This document shows, piece by piece, positions 1 through 8,070 of a stretch of DNA of 25,556 nt; the first letter of the stretch is position 1, and every line of letters begins with the position of its first letter. The translations under genes and the position numbers were made by a program. The stretch comes from CAJQND01 sp051010055 (GTDB lineage Bacteria > Pseudomonadota > Alphaproteobacteria > Rhizobiales > CAJQND01), in assembly GCA_051010055.1 (NCBI GenBank), contig JBPCVY010000277.1:1-25556 (forward strand), given 5' to 3'. The notes below the pieces were generated by a model. It was not told the origin of the DNA. It searched no databases and saw nothing but the letters and a program-made list of their open reading frames with translations.

Positions 1-414
1 ATCGGCGCAGCTATGTTGGACGGCGAATTGGAATACCGGAAGAGGGACTATGATAGGGCCTTTGCAAGTTTGCGCCTAGCCGTCTCACGCGACGATGCAT
101 TGAACTATACTGAGCCATGGGCCTGGATGCATCCGCCACGCCACGCACTAGGTGCATTGTTGGCCGAGCAGGGTATGCTCGAGGAGGCTGAAGCTGTTTT
201 TCGCGCGGACCTCGGTTACGACCGAACCATCCCGCGATGCTGTCAGCACCCCGACAATGTCTGGGCGCTGCAGGGACTTGTTGAATGCGTGGAACAGACA
301 GGAGATGCAAACGAACATCGGCTCCTTAGTCAAAGGCTGGAATTCGCGAAAGCGCGCGCGGATGTGCCAATCGAAAGTGCATGTTTTTGCCGGAAGACAT
401 CTATCGGTCCCTAA
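1..414 (+). CDS. TPR-repeat protein, C-terminal fragment
   Basis: The frame is open from the first base of the window, so this is the 3' end of a longer gene; the ATG at 13 is probably internal. The 137 visible residues are helical and contain TPR-like hairpins (for example LEYRKRDYDRAFASLRLAV, then a helix pair around LGALLAEQGMLEEAEAVFR). They end in a Cys-containing tail, SACFCRK, before the TAA at 412-414. From memory, many bacterial TPR proteins carry this tail with the PRHALGALL and QHPDNVWALQGL segments; I cannot name the family precisely. TPRs are protein-interaction scaffolds, and nothing here shows a catalytic role. The gene converges on the ABC ATPase with only 31 bases between the stops, and I see no terminator there. 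Confidence is high that it is coding and moderate for the TPR label. Confidence 0.8.
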   Translation: MGAAMLDGELEYRKRDYDRAFASLRLAVSRDDALNYTEPWAWMHPPRHALGALLAEQGMLEEAEAVFRADLGYDRTIPRCCQHPDNVWALQGLVECVEQTGDANEHRLLSQRLEFAKARADVPIESACFCRKTSIGP

Positions 415-445
415 AAGAACGCGTGTACTGACCCGAACGCTATGT

Positions 446-2557
446 CTATTGCGTGGACTTTTCGTTCTCATCGGTCGCTTGCGCGGCCAGGGAGATCACC
501 GGCTCCATATCGGCGAGCACTGAGTCGGGGAGATGACATTTGATGATGTGGCCCGCGCCTAGTCTCCGCACGGGCGGCATCGTCGTGTCGCACAGGTCGC
601 CTGCAACGAGGTGTTTGCGCGGGCATCGCGTTTGGAAGGGGCAGCCCGAGGGCGGGTTCATTGCCGAGGGAATGTCGCCTTCCAAAACTATGTGCTTCTT
701 CTGAATCGACGTATCGGCAATCGGCACTGCCGATAACAGTGCCTCGGTGTAGGGATGATAGGCCGGTGAAAAGACCTGCTCAGTGGACCCATGCTCGACG
801 ATATGACCGAGATACATAAAAAACACCCTGTCGGCCAGATAGCGGACGATCGACAGGTCATGACTGATGAAAAGCAGCGTCGTGCGGGATGCACGCTGGA
901 TGTCCATCAAAAGATCTGTGACGGCCGCCTGCACAGACACATCGAGCGCCGATACCGGCTCATCCGCTACGACGACCTTTGGCTGACCGGCAAAAGCGCG
1001 GGCAACACCGATGCGCTGTTTTTGCCCGCCCGATAGCTGACGCGGTTTGCGATGTTCGAATTCTCGGGGCAGCTTGACGAGATCAAGCAGCTCCAGCATG
1101 CGCGCGCGCCGTTCTTTCTGGCTGTTACCAATATTGAACTTCTCGAGTGTGCGGATGATCTGAGCGCCGACCGAGTGTGACGGGTTCAATGTGTCAAATG
1201 GGTTTTGAAACACCATCTGTAAGGAGCTGACGGTGCCCGTATCGCGCGATTGGATTTCAGCATAACCGATCTCCAGGTTACCGAGAAGGACGCTACCTTC
1301 CGAGGCCGTCTCAAGCCCGAGCAGCACCTTGGCGAGCGTTGATTTTCCGCAGCCGGACTCGCCAACAATCGCGACGGTCTCCGCCTCGCGGGCATCGAGG
1401 GAGATATCTTCGTTGGCTTTGACGGTTTGCTTGTTGCCGCCGCCAAATAGCGCGCTTGAGGCAACCTGATAGTACTTGCGCAAACCGCTGACGTTAATGA
1501 CGGTATCACCGAGTGGGGCTGCCGCTCCGATTGAGCTTGCCGCCACTGCAGCATTCCAATCAATTTCATCAGCGCGCGCGCAACGCGTCAGGTGATCGCG
1601 CGATCCATGGGCATGAACCATCGCCAGCTTGCCAGCGTCGCATACGCCATTGACGAAGTGATCACAGCGCGGGCCAAAGTTGCAGCCGGGCGGGCGCTCA
1701 TGCGGCAGCGGCAACTGCCCGGGGATCGCGACCAAGGGACGTGACATCTTGTCGGCGCCGGGCAGTGGGATGGAGCGGAACAAGCCCTGCGTATAAGGAT
1801 GGCGCATGCGGTCGAACACATCGGCGATATCGCCAGTTTCGACGGCTTCACCCGAATACATGACCGTCAGCCGGTTGCAGGTTTCGAGCACGAGGCCAAG
1901 ATTGTGGGAAATAAACAGGATCGACGTGCCGAATTTTTCGCCAAGCTCTTTGACAAGCTCGACGATGCCTGCTTCGACCGTTACATCGAGCGCGGTTGTT
2001 GGCTCGTCGAGCAGCAGCAAAGACGGGTTTGCGAGCAATGCCATCGCGATTACGATACGTTGCTGCTGTCCACCCGACAGCTGGTGTGGATAGGCTTTCA
2101 TGACGCGGGGCGGATCAGGCAGATGCACCGATTCCAGTATGGCCAATGCCCGTTCGTAAGCGGCGGATTTTGAGATCTCTTCGTGCACAAGCAGCACTTC
2201 GGCCAATTGCCGCCCAACACGCATTGCCGGATTAAGCGATGCCATCGGCTCCTGATAGACCATGGCAATGTCAGAGCCGCGCATGTCGCGCAATTCTTCT
2301 TCCGACATCGTGCGCATGTCGCGGCCCATGAATTTGACTTCGCCGCCGACGATGGCGCCGTTCTTGCCCATATACTGCATGATGGCGAGGGCAACGGTGG
2401 ACTTGCCACATCCCGACTCGCCAACGATGCCGACAGCTTCTCCAGGCATAACCGTTAGATTGAAGTCCACCACCGCAGGGATTTCCCCTGCACGGGTGTA
2501 ATATGAGATCGAAAGGTCCTTACATTCCAGGACGGGGGTCTGATCTTTTGTGGCCAT
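446..2557 (-). CDS. Fused dipeptide/oligopeptide-type ABC transporter ATP-binding protein (DppD-DppF-like)
   Basis: This cytoplasmic ATPase powers a peptide/nickel-type ABC importer and carries both nucleotide-binding domains in one 703-residue chain. Domain 1 has Walker A GESGCGKST at 46-54, the Q-loop Q102, signature LSGGQ at 160-164 and Walker B LLLLDEP at 180-186. Domain 2 has Walker A GESGCGKST at 399-407, signature LSGGQ at 508-512 and Walker B VVVADEP at 528-534. Each half ends in the Cys-containing oligopeptide-transporter C-terminal segment (GCNFGPRC near 291-298 and GCPFQTRC in the last 80 residues). This places it in the Dpp/Opp/Nik group rather than among sugar or amino-acid transporters. 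It follows the DppC-like gene with 4 bases between TGA and ATG, so it is the last gene of the operon. Both domains look catalytically complete. The substrate cannot be read from the sequence. Confidence 0.95.
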   Translation of the reverse strand: MATKDQTPVLECKDLSISYYTRAGEIPAVVDFNLTVMPGEAVGIVGESGCGKSTVALAIMQYMGKNGAIVGGEVKFMGRDMRTMSEEELRDMRGSDIAMVYQEPMASLNPAMRVGRQLAEVLLVHEEISKSAAYERALAILESVHLPDPPRVMKAYPHQLSGGQQQRIVIAMALLANPSLLLLDEPTTALDVTVEAGIVELVKELGEKFGTSILFISHNLGLVLETCNRLTVMYSGEAVETGDIADVFDRMRHPYTQGLFRSIPLPGADKMSRPLVAIPGQLPLPHERPPGCNFGPRCDHFVNGVCDAGKLAMVHAHGSRDHLTRCARADEIDWNAAVAASSIGAAAPLGDTVINVSGLRKYYQVASSALFGGGNKQTVKANEDISLDAREAETVAIVGESGCGKSTLAKVLLGLETASEGSVLLGNLEIGYAEIQSRDTGTVSSLQMVFQNPFDTLNPSHSVGAQIIRTLEKFNIGNSQKERRARMLELLDLVKLPREFEHRKPRQLSGGQKQRIGVARAFAGQPKVVVADEPVSALDVSVQAAVTDLLMDIQRASRTTLLFISHDLSIVRYLADRVFFMYLGHIVEHGSTEQVFSPAYHPYTEALLSAVPIADTSIQKKHIVLEGDIPSAMNPPSGCPFQTRCPRKHLVAGDLCDTTMPPVRRLGAGHIIKCHLPDSVLADMEPVISLAAQATDENEKSTQ

Positions 2558-2561
2558 TTGC

Positions 2562-3449
2562 TCAGTCCCTCAATGAAATTTCACGCAGGCCATCGGCCAG
2601 AAGGTTCAGGCCCAGCACCAGTGTGGAGATGGCTATAGCTGGCCACACTGCGCCATTGGCGCCGAATTCACCAAGCGGTTGGGATTCAGCAATCATCTTG
2701 CCCCAGTCAGGGTCGGGGGGGGGAAGGCCAATGCCAAGATAGCCCAGTAGCGCGATGGTGATGATCACATAGCCAAGGCGCAGGCAGGCATCGACAATCA
2801 GCGGGCCACGCGCGTTGGGCAATAGCTCGACAAGCATGATGTAAAGCGGGCTCTCGCCGCGCACTTCGGCGGCGGCAACATAATCGCGCGTTTTAAGGTC
2901 CAGTACCAATCCACGCACAATACGCATGATCGCCGGGCCGGTAGCGAAGGTCACCGCGATGATGACATTCAGGCCTGAGGCTCCAAGATAGGTGATGATG
3001 ATGAGATAGAGCACCATTACCGGGAAGGACAAAAGCACGTTGCCGATAAATGTAATAACCTCATCCCACCATCCGCTCAGGTATCCGGCCATAACACCCA
3101 TCAATATGCCGACCGTGTAGGCGACAATGGTCGCAAGCGTTGACCATAGCAGGACAAGCTGCGAGCCCCAGATGAGGCGCGAGAGAATATCGCGACCTTT
3201 ATAGTCTGTCCCAAGCCAGAAATTGGTGCCATCAGGCCCTTGCGAAAACGGGCTTTGGAATGGGATTAACGGCTTGTTCGGATCGAGCAGCGGCAGAACC
3301 GGCGCTAATACGGCCAGCGTTACCCAGAACAACACCAGGAACAGGCCGAACATGCCAATCGGTGATTCCTTGAGCAGGCCAATCGACTTCAGGATTGTCT
3401 GCAATGTGCTCGGCGGGCGGGCTACTTCTACAGTTTGATCGCTCATCAT
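2562..3449 (-). CDS. ABC transporter permease, DppC/OppC family
   Basis: Inner-membrane permease of the peptide/nickel ABC family, 295 residues. It has the typical DppC layout: a cytoplasmic N-terminal stretch, a first membrane helix near 35-55, a periplasmic loop containing the GTDYKGRDILSRLIWG segment, then about five helices. The ATPase-contact loop is AAAEVRGESPLYIMLVELLPN. Two adjacent ATG codons lie at 3449 and 3446. An AAGGAG sits 4 bases before the first and 7 before the second, so the second ATG (294 residues) may be the real start. It lies 26 bases downstream of the DppB-like gene and 4 bases upstream of the fused ATPase, so the three are one transcription unit. It presumably forms a heterodimeric channel with the DppB-like protein. 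Confidence 0.94.
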   Translation of the reverse strand: MMSDQTVEVARPPSTLQTILKSIGLLKESPIGMFGLFLVLFWVTLAVLAPVLPLLDPNKPLIPFQSPFSQGPDGTNFWLGTDYKGRDILSRLIWGSQLVLLWSTLATIVAYTVGILMGVMAGYLSGWWDEVITFIGNVLLSFPVMVLYLIIITYLGASGLNVIIAVTFATGPAIMRIVRGLVLDLKTRDYVAAAEVRGESPLYIMLVELLPNARGPLIVDACLRLGYVIITIALLGYLGIGLPPPDPDWGKMIAESQPLGEFGANGAVWPAIAISTLVLGLNLLADGLREISLRD

Positions 3450-3475
3450 AATTCTCCTTTTTCAGTAAGGCGTGA

Positions 3476-4408
3476 TCAGGAGAACCTGATGCGCGGGTTA
3501 AGGAACATGTAGCCAACATCAGAAATGATCTGACTGGCCACGGCGACGAAAACGGCAATCATGGTGCAGGCTTCAAGGACATAGATGTCACCGAAGAGGG
3601 CGGCGTCATAGATAAGTTGTCCAAACCCGTTGTAGGCGAAGAAAACCTCGACAACGATTAGGCCTGACAGGAGATAGTTGAGCTGCAGGACCATGACTGT
3701 GAAGGGTGCGATCAGCGCATTGCGCAAAGCATGCTTCATGACAACTTCTTTGTACGGCACCCCTTTGAGATAGGCCGTTCGGATGTACTGGGACGTCATG
3801 ACCTCCGCCATGGAGGCCCTGGTCATTCGGGTGTAGTAACCGAAATTGTAGAGCACCAGCACCATGACCGGCAGAATAAGTTCAATCCACGAAAATCCTG
3901 ACATGAATGATGATGTGCCCGGTAACCAGCCCAGGGTGAAAACGAAAAGGAACACCAACAGGGTCGCCGACGCAAACTCCGGCACTGAGGTGGTCAAAAC
4001 CGAAACAACGGTGATGATCCGGTCCCGCAGGGAGCCTTCCGAAATACCGGACAGAATGCCAAGTACCAGTGAAATCGAAATGGTGATGACAAAGACCAGC
4101 CCACCAAGAATTGCGGTGTTCGCCAGCCGCGGGCCAATGCGGTCCCAAACCGGCGTATTGGTCTCAATGGATGTGCCCCAGTCGCCGGAAATGAACCGCA
4201 GCACCCAGGTGAAATAGCGTTGCAGCGCAGGCTCGTCATAGCCATTTTGCGTGAGCCACAATTCCCGCTGCTCCATTGTTGAATATTGACCCAGAACACG
4301 GGTCGCGACAGCCATTTTGTCGCTTTCAAAAATCAAAAACAGAATGACGGAAATGACAAACATGATCAGCAGCATCGACACGATGCGCTTGGAGATCAAC
4401 AGCAGCAT
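3476..4408 (-). CDS. ABC transporter permease, DppB/OppB family
   Basis: Inner-membrane permease, 310 residues, with the DppB pattern: an N-terminal helix (LLLISKRIVSMLLIMFVISV), a periplasmic domain with LTQNGYDEPALQRYFTWVLRF, a segment resembling GDWGTSIETNTPV, then the transmembrane core. The coupling-loop region reads RTAYLKGVPYKEVVMKHALR, matching the family's EAA-type loop. Start ATG at 4408; GAGGGG lies about 9 bases upstream. It follows a fatty-acid desaturase gene in the same direction after 73 bases. That is the place where a peptide-binding protein gene would normally be found, and no binding protein is present on either side of this operon. It pairs with the DppC-like permease and the fused ATPase. 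Confidence 0.94.
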   Translation of the reverse strand: MLLLISKRIVSMLLIMFVISVILFLIFESDKMAVATRVLGQYSTMEQRELWLTQNGYDEPALQRYFTWVLRFISGDWGTSIETNTPVWDRIGPRLANTAILGGLVFVITISISLVLGILSGISEGSLRDRIITVVSVLTTSVPEFASATLLVFLFVFTLGWLPGTSSFMSGFSWIELILPVMVLVLYNFGYYTRMTRASMAEVMTSQYIRTAYLKGVPYKEVVMKHALRNALIAPFTVMVLQLNYLLSGLIVVEVFFAYNGFGQLIYDAALFGDIYVLEACTMIAVFVAVASQIISDVGYMFLNPRIRFS

Positions 4409-4438
4409 AATTGATTGCCCCCTCTATGCCCCGATGGT

Positions 4439-4457
4439 TGCCGCATAGGATGCAGCA
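4439..4457 (-). promoter_or_regulatory. Intercistronic hairpin between desaturase and dppB-like gene
   Basis: Read on the minus strand, TGCTGCAT-CCT-ATGCGGCA forms an 8-pair stem with one G-U pair and a 3-base loop, in the 73-base gap between the desaturase stop and the DppB start. No U-run follows, so it is not a standard terminator. It could shape mRNA stability or relative expression. That role is inference; the inverted repeat itself is plainly visible. Confidence 0.4.
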
Positions 4458-4481
4458 CACGGGCCCTCCACATTAATAGAA

Positions 4482-5531
4482 CTACCTCTTAGACGGGCAG
4501 TTTGATTCTTCTTCCGGGGCAATCATAAGTGTATCATCGCGCGCGATGCAAGGCGCGCGCGCGATGCCCTGGAACGGAGTTGCGTCAGATTCAGCCGGTT
4601 TTTTTTGTGGAGGTTGCATCAACGGATGTGCAATGGGCTGGTGGGGCTTGATGAAGAACTTTCGCAGCAATCGGCCATATCCATTTATCAGATACCCTTT
4701 ATTTGCTTTCAGAAATTCTTCCCGGCCAGAACGGTATATCTGCGGAAGATTATACCACGCCACCTGTGGATTATCGTGGTGAACCACATGCAGATTATTA
4801 TTGAGGAACATCAAGGAGATGAGGGGGTTGGTTTCGACAACCGCCGTGCGGGCCTTTGGGTCTTCATGGGCGCGGTGCTCGGCATAAGAACGCATGAGGG
4901 TGAGCGAAGTGCCGGCCCAGACGAAACACACAAGAAACACAACAAACGGCATTTGACAGATGACCAGCACCCAATAAAGAAGCGATGCCACCGCAAGAAG
5001 ATGCCAGCCCCACGCTGCAGCAACTTCCGCGTTCCCTTTGAGGAGCAATCTTGCCTCGGAGAATGCGAACCGGATGAATGCCACGACCGGGCCGATGATT
5101 AGCCGCCCGGTGCTCGTGTTGTTGACGTTCAAGAGCAGGCGTTCGAAATCTGTGAGTGAACCAAAGTCCTTGGGTGTCAGGAACCAGCTTTCCGGGTCAT
5201 CGAAAGGATCTGTCAGACGGTCGTCATTGTGATGCTTCAGATGGAGTTTGCGGTAGCGCAGGTAAGGCACCCAGACAATTGGGCTGAAGGCAACAAGAAA
5301 CGAGTTCAATCCCCTGATACGGGTCGGATGGCCATGTGCGGCCTCATGGCAAAGCGAGCCGTGCAAACAAGCTGCAAATCCACCCAGCGGCAATAACGAC
5401 CACAGCGGAATTTCGGCCCAGTACCAAGTGAGTGCTGCAAATGCGGCATAGGTTAAAATGACCAGCCCAAGAGTTTTCCATTCTACAGCACGCAAGCTAA
5501 TGCTTGCCCGCACAACACCTTCAGTACTCAT
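4482..5531 (-). CDS. Membrane fatty acid desaturase family protein (di-iron)
   Basis: 349-residue integral membrane protein of the fatty-acid desaturase superfamily, which uses a histidine-bound di-iron centre to desaturate or hydroxylate acyl or related lipids. All three histidine boxes are present: HEAAH at 62-66 (with a further H68), HLKHH at 97-101 and HVVHH at 248-252. An extra HRAH lies at 219-222. Hydrophobic segments lie near 20-38, 43-60, 75-92 and 175-212. The last 50 or so residues, after KKFFIKPHQPIAHP, look non-catalytic and proline-rich. The ATG at 5531 is preceded by a weak GGGGC ribosome site. It heads the minus-strand operon with the peptide-type ABC genes and is divergent from an XRE-type regulator, which makes it a plausible regulatory target. 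The acyl substrate and bond position cannot be assigned. Confidence 0.9.
   Translation of the reverse strand: MSTEGVVRASISLRAVEWKTLGLVILTYAAFAALTWYWAEIPLWSLLPLGGFAACLHGSLCHEAAHGHPTRIRGLNSFLVAFSPIVWVPYLRYRKLHLKHHNDDRLTDPFDDPESWFLTPKDFGSLTDFERLLLNVNNTSTGRLIIGPVVAFIRFAFSEARLLLKGNAEVAAAWGWHLLAVASLLYWVLVICQMPFVVFLVCFVWAGTSLTLMRSYAEHRAHEDPKARTAVVETNPLISLMFLNNNLHVVHHDNPQVAWYNLPQIYRSGREEFLKANKGYLINGYGRLLRKFFIKPHQPIAHPLMQPPQKKPAESDATPFQGIARAPCIARDDTLMIAPEEESNCPSKR
4535..4548. repeat. 14-bp perfect palindrome CATCGCGCGCGATG inside the desaturase 3' end
   Basis: A perfect 14-base palindrome (CATCGCGCGCGATG) lies within the C-terminal tail codons of the desaturase. It is followed eight bases later by a second copy of its GCGCGCGATGC half in a GC-alternating tract (4553-4567). 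The coding tail here (QGIARAPCIARDD) looks repetitive, so a local slippage duplication is the simplest reading. No protein-binding role is claimed. Confidence 0.5.
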
Positions 5532-5698
5532 ATGAAATTTTGCCCCGCCAAATGAACCAGACCTTTATCCCCGGCTATCACTGTATCGTGATCAAAACGT
5601 TTGAAAACCGCGATTATGTGCATAAATCGATGATTTTGTAACGCATTGTGCTATTTTGGTGACAACTGTAAACACAATTGCCATAGGGCGACCGTGAA
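5532..5698. promoter_or_regulatory. Divergent intergenic control region with three dyads
   Basis: This 167-base gap separates the desaturase/ABC operon (leftward) from the XRE regulator operon (rightward), so both promoters should lie here. Three inverted repeats are visible: ATCAC-N6-GTGAT at 5577-5592; the quasi-palindrome CGATTATG-TG-CATAAATCG at 5611-5629, which becomes perfect if one A is dropped; and ATTGTG...CACAAT at 5645-5678 with a 22-base spacer. A TGTAA word occurs at 5637 and again exactly 30 bases later at 5667. Any of these could be operators for the adjacent regulator. I cannot fix -35/-10 boxes with confidence; alphaproteobacterial promoters match the E. coli consensus poorly. 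Confidence 0.5.
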
Positions 5699-6544
5699 AT
5701 GGACAAGCGCGAAACCGTTGAGATTTTCAAGCAGCGATTGACCGAATTGATCGACCGCACCCGTCTGTCGCGTGCCCAGTTTGCCGCCAAGGCGGGGCTT
5801 GATCGCTCAACCCTTTCCCAGCTTCTTGCCGAGGACGCCGTGCGGCTTCCCCGCGCTGATACGATTGCCCGCATCGCTGCGCGCCACAAGGTGTCGGCGG
5901 ACTGGCTGTTGGGATTGAGCCAGCGCGACCAGGTGGCTGCCGACGTTGTGGCGCAGCTTGAGATCGAGGCCGGGGTCGACAAACCGGTCGACGAGCGCCT
6001 TATCCAATGGCATGAGGAAGCAAGCGGTTTCAAAATCCGCTATGTGCCAGCCACGATCCCCGATTTGCTGAAAACGGACGCGGTAATTGATTACGAATAT
6101 TCCGGGCGAAACGGCATTACTACCCGCGGCCAGCAAGCGGCCACGAAATTGCGCCTTCGCTACAGCCGCCGGGCAGAGACGGATATGGAGGCCTGTGCCT
6201 CGGTACAGTCGCTTCGCAGTTTTGCCTATGGCGAAGGTATGTGGGCGGGTTTGGATGAAAGTGTGCGCCGCGAACAGCTTGAACACATGCAACTGCTCAC
6301 TGATGAGCTTTACCCGACATTCAGGTGGTTTTTGTTTGACGGACTGACAAATTTTGCGGTTCCCTACACTGTTTTTGGTCCGCAAAGGGCCGCAATTTAT
6401 TTGGGTGGGATGTATTTCGTGTTCACCTCAACTGAACATATTCGCGAGTTGAGCTGGCATTTTGACACGCTGATACGTCAGGCAACGGTGCAGCCGAACG
6501 AAACGGCGGAATTTATATCCCGGTTGCTGGAGGAGATTCCATGA
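5699..6544 (+). CDS. XRE-family HTH transcriptional regulator
   Basis: 281-residue one-component regulator. The N-terminal 65 or so residues form a lambda-repressor-like (XRE/Cro) helix-turn-helix domain: LSRAQFAAKAGLDRSTLSQL is the helix-turn-helix core, and HKVSADWLLGLS is the usual end of the domain. The remaining 200 residues form a domain I cannot name. It has no cupin motif that I can see, and it is rich in aromatic residues towards the end (FRWFLFDGLTNFAVPYTVFG), which could suit a ligand pocket. The stop overlaps the start of the next gene by ATGA, so the two are translationally coupled. Its position opposite the desaturase/ABC operon, across a dyad-rich gap, suggests that it controls both directions. 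That is inference. Confidence 0.88.
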   Translation: MDKRETVEIFKQRLTELIDRTRLSRAQFAAKAGLDRSTLSQLLAEDAVRLPRADTIARIAARHKVSADWLLGLSQRDQVAADVVAQLEIEAGVDKPVDERLIQWHEEASGFKIRYVPATIPDLLKTDAVIDYEYSGRNGITTRGQQAATKLRLRYSRRAETDMEACASVQSLRSFAYGEGMWAGLDESVRREQLEHMQLLTDELYPTFRWFLFDGLTNFAVPYTVFGPQRAAIYLGGMYFVFTSTEHIRELSWHFDTLIRQATVQPNETAEFISRLLEEIP

Positions 6545-7353
6545 TTTCCAGTTTGGGTATGTATGATTTTGAGGAAGTGCGCTGGGCCACCAATGCCTTG
6601 TGGAGCGCCATTGCATGCGTCCTTGAAGACGAAGGTTTTGACGATGTGCCCAAGGGGTTGGAGCGCGCCAGACTAGGCAACGATATCTGGACTGCCAATG
6701 ACCTGTTGATAGCGCAGACTTGCGGCTATCCTCTCATGACGTCGTTGAAAGGGCGCTGCGCCTATGTCGCAACCCCTTGCTATGGCGTTGAAGGTTGTGA
6801 AGGTGCCAACTATTCAAGCGTCATCCTTGCCAGGGCTGGTGACGGTCCGCAAACGCTGGAAGATGCCCGCGGGCTCAGGGCAGCTGTGAACGGCCCAGAT
6901 TCCATGTCTGGGCACATTGCGCTCAAAGCTGCATTTGCGCCATATACCAAAGATGAATCCTTTTTTGGTAGCGCCATCGTTACCGGTCGTCATACGGCCT
7001 CTATGGAGGCGGTGCGCGATGGTGAAGGTGATGTGTGTGCAATTGATTGCGTCACTTATGCACTTGCTGAACGCTACCGGTCTGACCTGTGCAAGGGATT
7101 GAAGAAAATCGGCTCCTCGCCAGCGGCTCCGGGCCTTCCGCTCATAACATCACTTACAATTGAACAGGGTGGGGAAGGTGGCCCGAACCTTGAAAGATTG
7201 CGTAAAGCATTGAAAACAGCCTATCTAAGTCCCGAGACCCGCGATGCCCGCGAAGCGCTCTTCATTACAGGACTGGTTAATCTGAACTCGAATGCCTATA
7301 TGCGCATTCTTGAGATTGAAGAAATGGGATCAGGGCTGAACATCTTACCCTGA
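6541..7353 (+). CDS. PhnD/SsuA/transferrin-like substrate-binding domain protein, cytoplasmic
   Basis: 270 residues resembling the PhnD-like periplasmic-binding superfamily, in the branch that begins with MYDFEEVRWATNALW and carries a Cys-rich TPCYGVEGCEGANYSSV segment (about 80-100). Later family-like features are DSMSGHIALKAAF (about 120-132), a GRHTASMEAVRDGEGDVCAID segment matching the hinge region of the type-2 binding fold, and PGLPLITS. There is no signal peptide or lipobox, so it should stay in the cytoplasm and is unlikely to deliver ligand to an importer. Its ATG overlaps the regulator's TGA by 4 bases. Ligand sensing or sequestration together with the XRE protein is a reasonable hypothesis. 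An enzyme role is possible but no catalytic motif is evident. Confidence 0.82.
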   Translation: MISSLGMYDFEEVRWATNALWSAIACVLEDEGFDDVPKGLERARLGNDIWTANDLLIAQTCGYPLMTSLKGRCAYVATPCYGVEGCEGANYSSVILARAGDGPQTLEDARGLRAAVNGPDSMSGHIALKAAFAPYTKDESFFGSAIVTGRHTASMEAVRDGEGDVCAIDCVTYALAERYRSDLCKGLKKIGSSPAAPGLPLITSLTIEQGGEGGPNLERLRKALKTAYLSPETRDAREALFITGLVNLNSNAYMRILEIEEMGSGLNILP

Positions 7354-7405
7354 CGGCTAATCGGGCAGCCGGCGGCGGCAAAACTCAAAGAAGGGGCACG
7401 ACTTA

Positions 7406-8035
7406 ATGATTGATCTTTACACATGGAGCACACCCAACGGTCGCAAAGCGTCGATAATGCTTGAAGAAATTGGCCTGGACTATGAAGTTCATCCAATCAA
7501 TATCGGCAAGGATGATCAGTTCGCTCCCGAATTCTTGAAAATTGCGCCAAACAACAAGATTCCGGCCATTGTTGAGCGTGAGACAGGCTTCCACCTCATG
7601 GAATCTGGTGCGATTTTGATGTATCTGGCTGAAAAAACCGGAAAATTGATGCCATATACGGGCGATGCGCGCTGGCGGGTTATCGAATGGCTCATGTGGC
7701 AAATGGGCGGTACTGGGCCATTTTTGGGCCAGGCCCATCATTTTGTCCATTTTAACCCCGATGTTTCTGAATATGCGCGCAACAGATACGCCAAGGAAGC
7801 GCAACGGCTTTATGGCGTTCTGGACAGGCGCCTTGGCGAGGTGGAATTTCTCGCCGGAGAATACTCAATCGCCGATATCGCAACCTGGCCATGGATATCC
7901 CGGTATCAGTGGCAGAATGTCGATATGAACGATTTTCCGAATGTAAAGGAATGGTATGTCAAAATTGCTGAGCGACCTGCCGTTCAAAAAGGGTATAATG
8001 TTCCGGCAACCGATCAGCAGATGCCAATGCCATAG
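7406..8035 (+). CDS. yfcG: Glutathione S-transferase family protein, YfcG/YghU-like (nu class)
   Basis: 209 residues, the normal length for the family and collinear with E. coli YfcG as I recall it. The N-terminal thioredoxin-like domain begins MIDLYTWSTPNGRK. It has the TPNGRK motif (T9-P10-N11), where the usual catalytic Tyr/Ser/Cys is replaced, then NNKIPAI (about 49-55) and ESGAILMYLAEKTG (about 70-83) for glutathione binding. The C-terminal helical domain has GGTGPFLGQAHHF and YSIADIATWPW. YfcG-type enzymes bind glutathione or glutathione disulfide and act as disulfide-bond reductases with little classical transferase activity. AAGGGG about 9 bases before the ATG serves as the ribosome site. 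It lies 52 bases after the PhnD-like gene and 35 before the RND adaptor, with no terminator in between, so co-transcription is likely. The protein is cytoplasmic. Confidence 0.93.
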   Translation: MIDLYTWSTPNGRKASIMLEEIGLDYEVHPINIGKDDQFAPEFLKIAPNNKIPAIVERETGFHLMESGAILMYLAEKTGKLMPYTGDARWRVIEWLMWQMGGTGPFLGQAHHFVHFNPDVSEYARNRYAKEAQRLYGVLDRRLGEVEFLAGEYSIADIATWPWISRYQWQNVDMNDFPNVKEWYVKIAERPAVQKGYNVPATDQQMPMP

Positions 8036-8070
8036 CGGCATCGCAATTGGTATCACAGTTAGGGTGATGA

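Noticed and set aside
7354..7371. Five-pair hairpin CGGCT...AGCCG after the PhnD-like gene
   Set aside because: Too short, with an 8-base loop and no T-run; it does not support an operon break before the GST gene.
8022..8047. Inverted repeat around the GST stop codon (CCAAT...ATTGG with inner ATGCC/GGCAT)
   Set aside because: The stem is interrupted and no T-run follows, so I do not call it a terminator.
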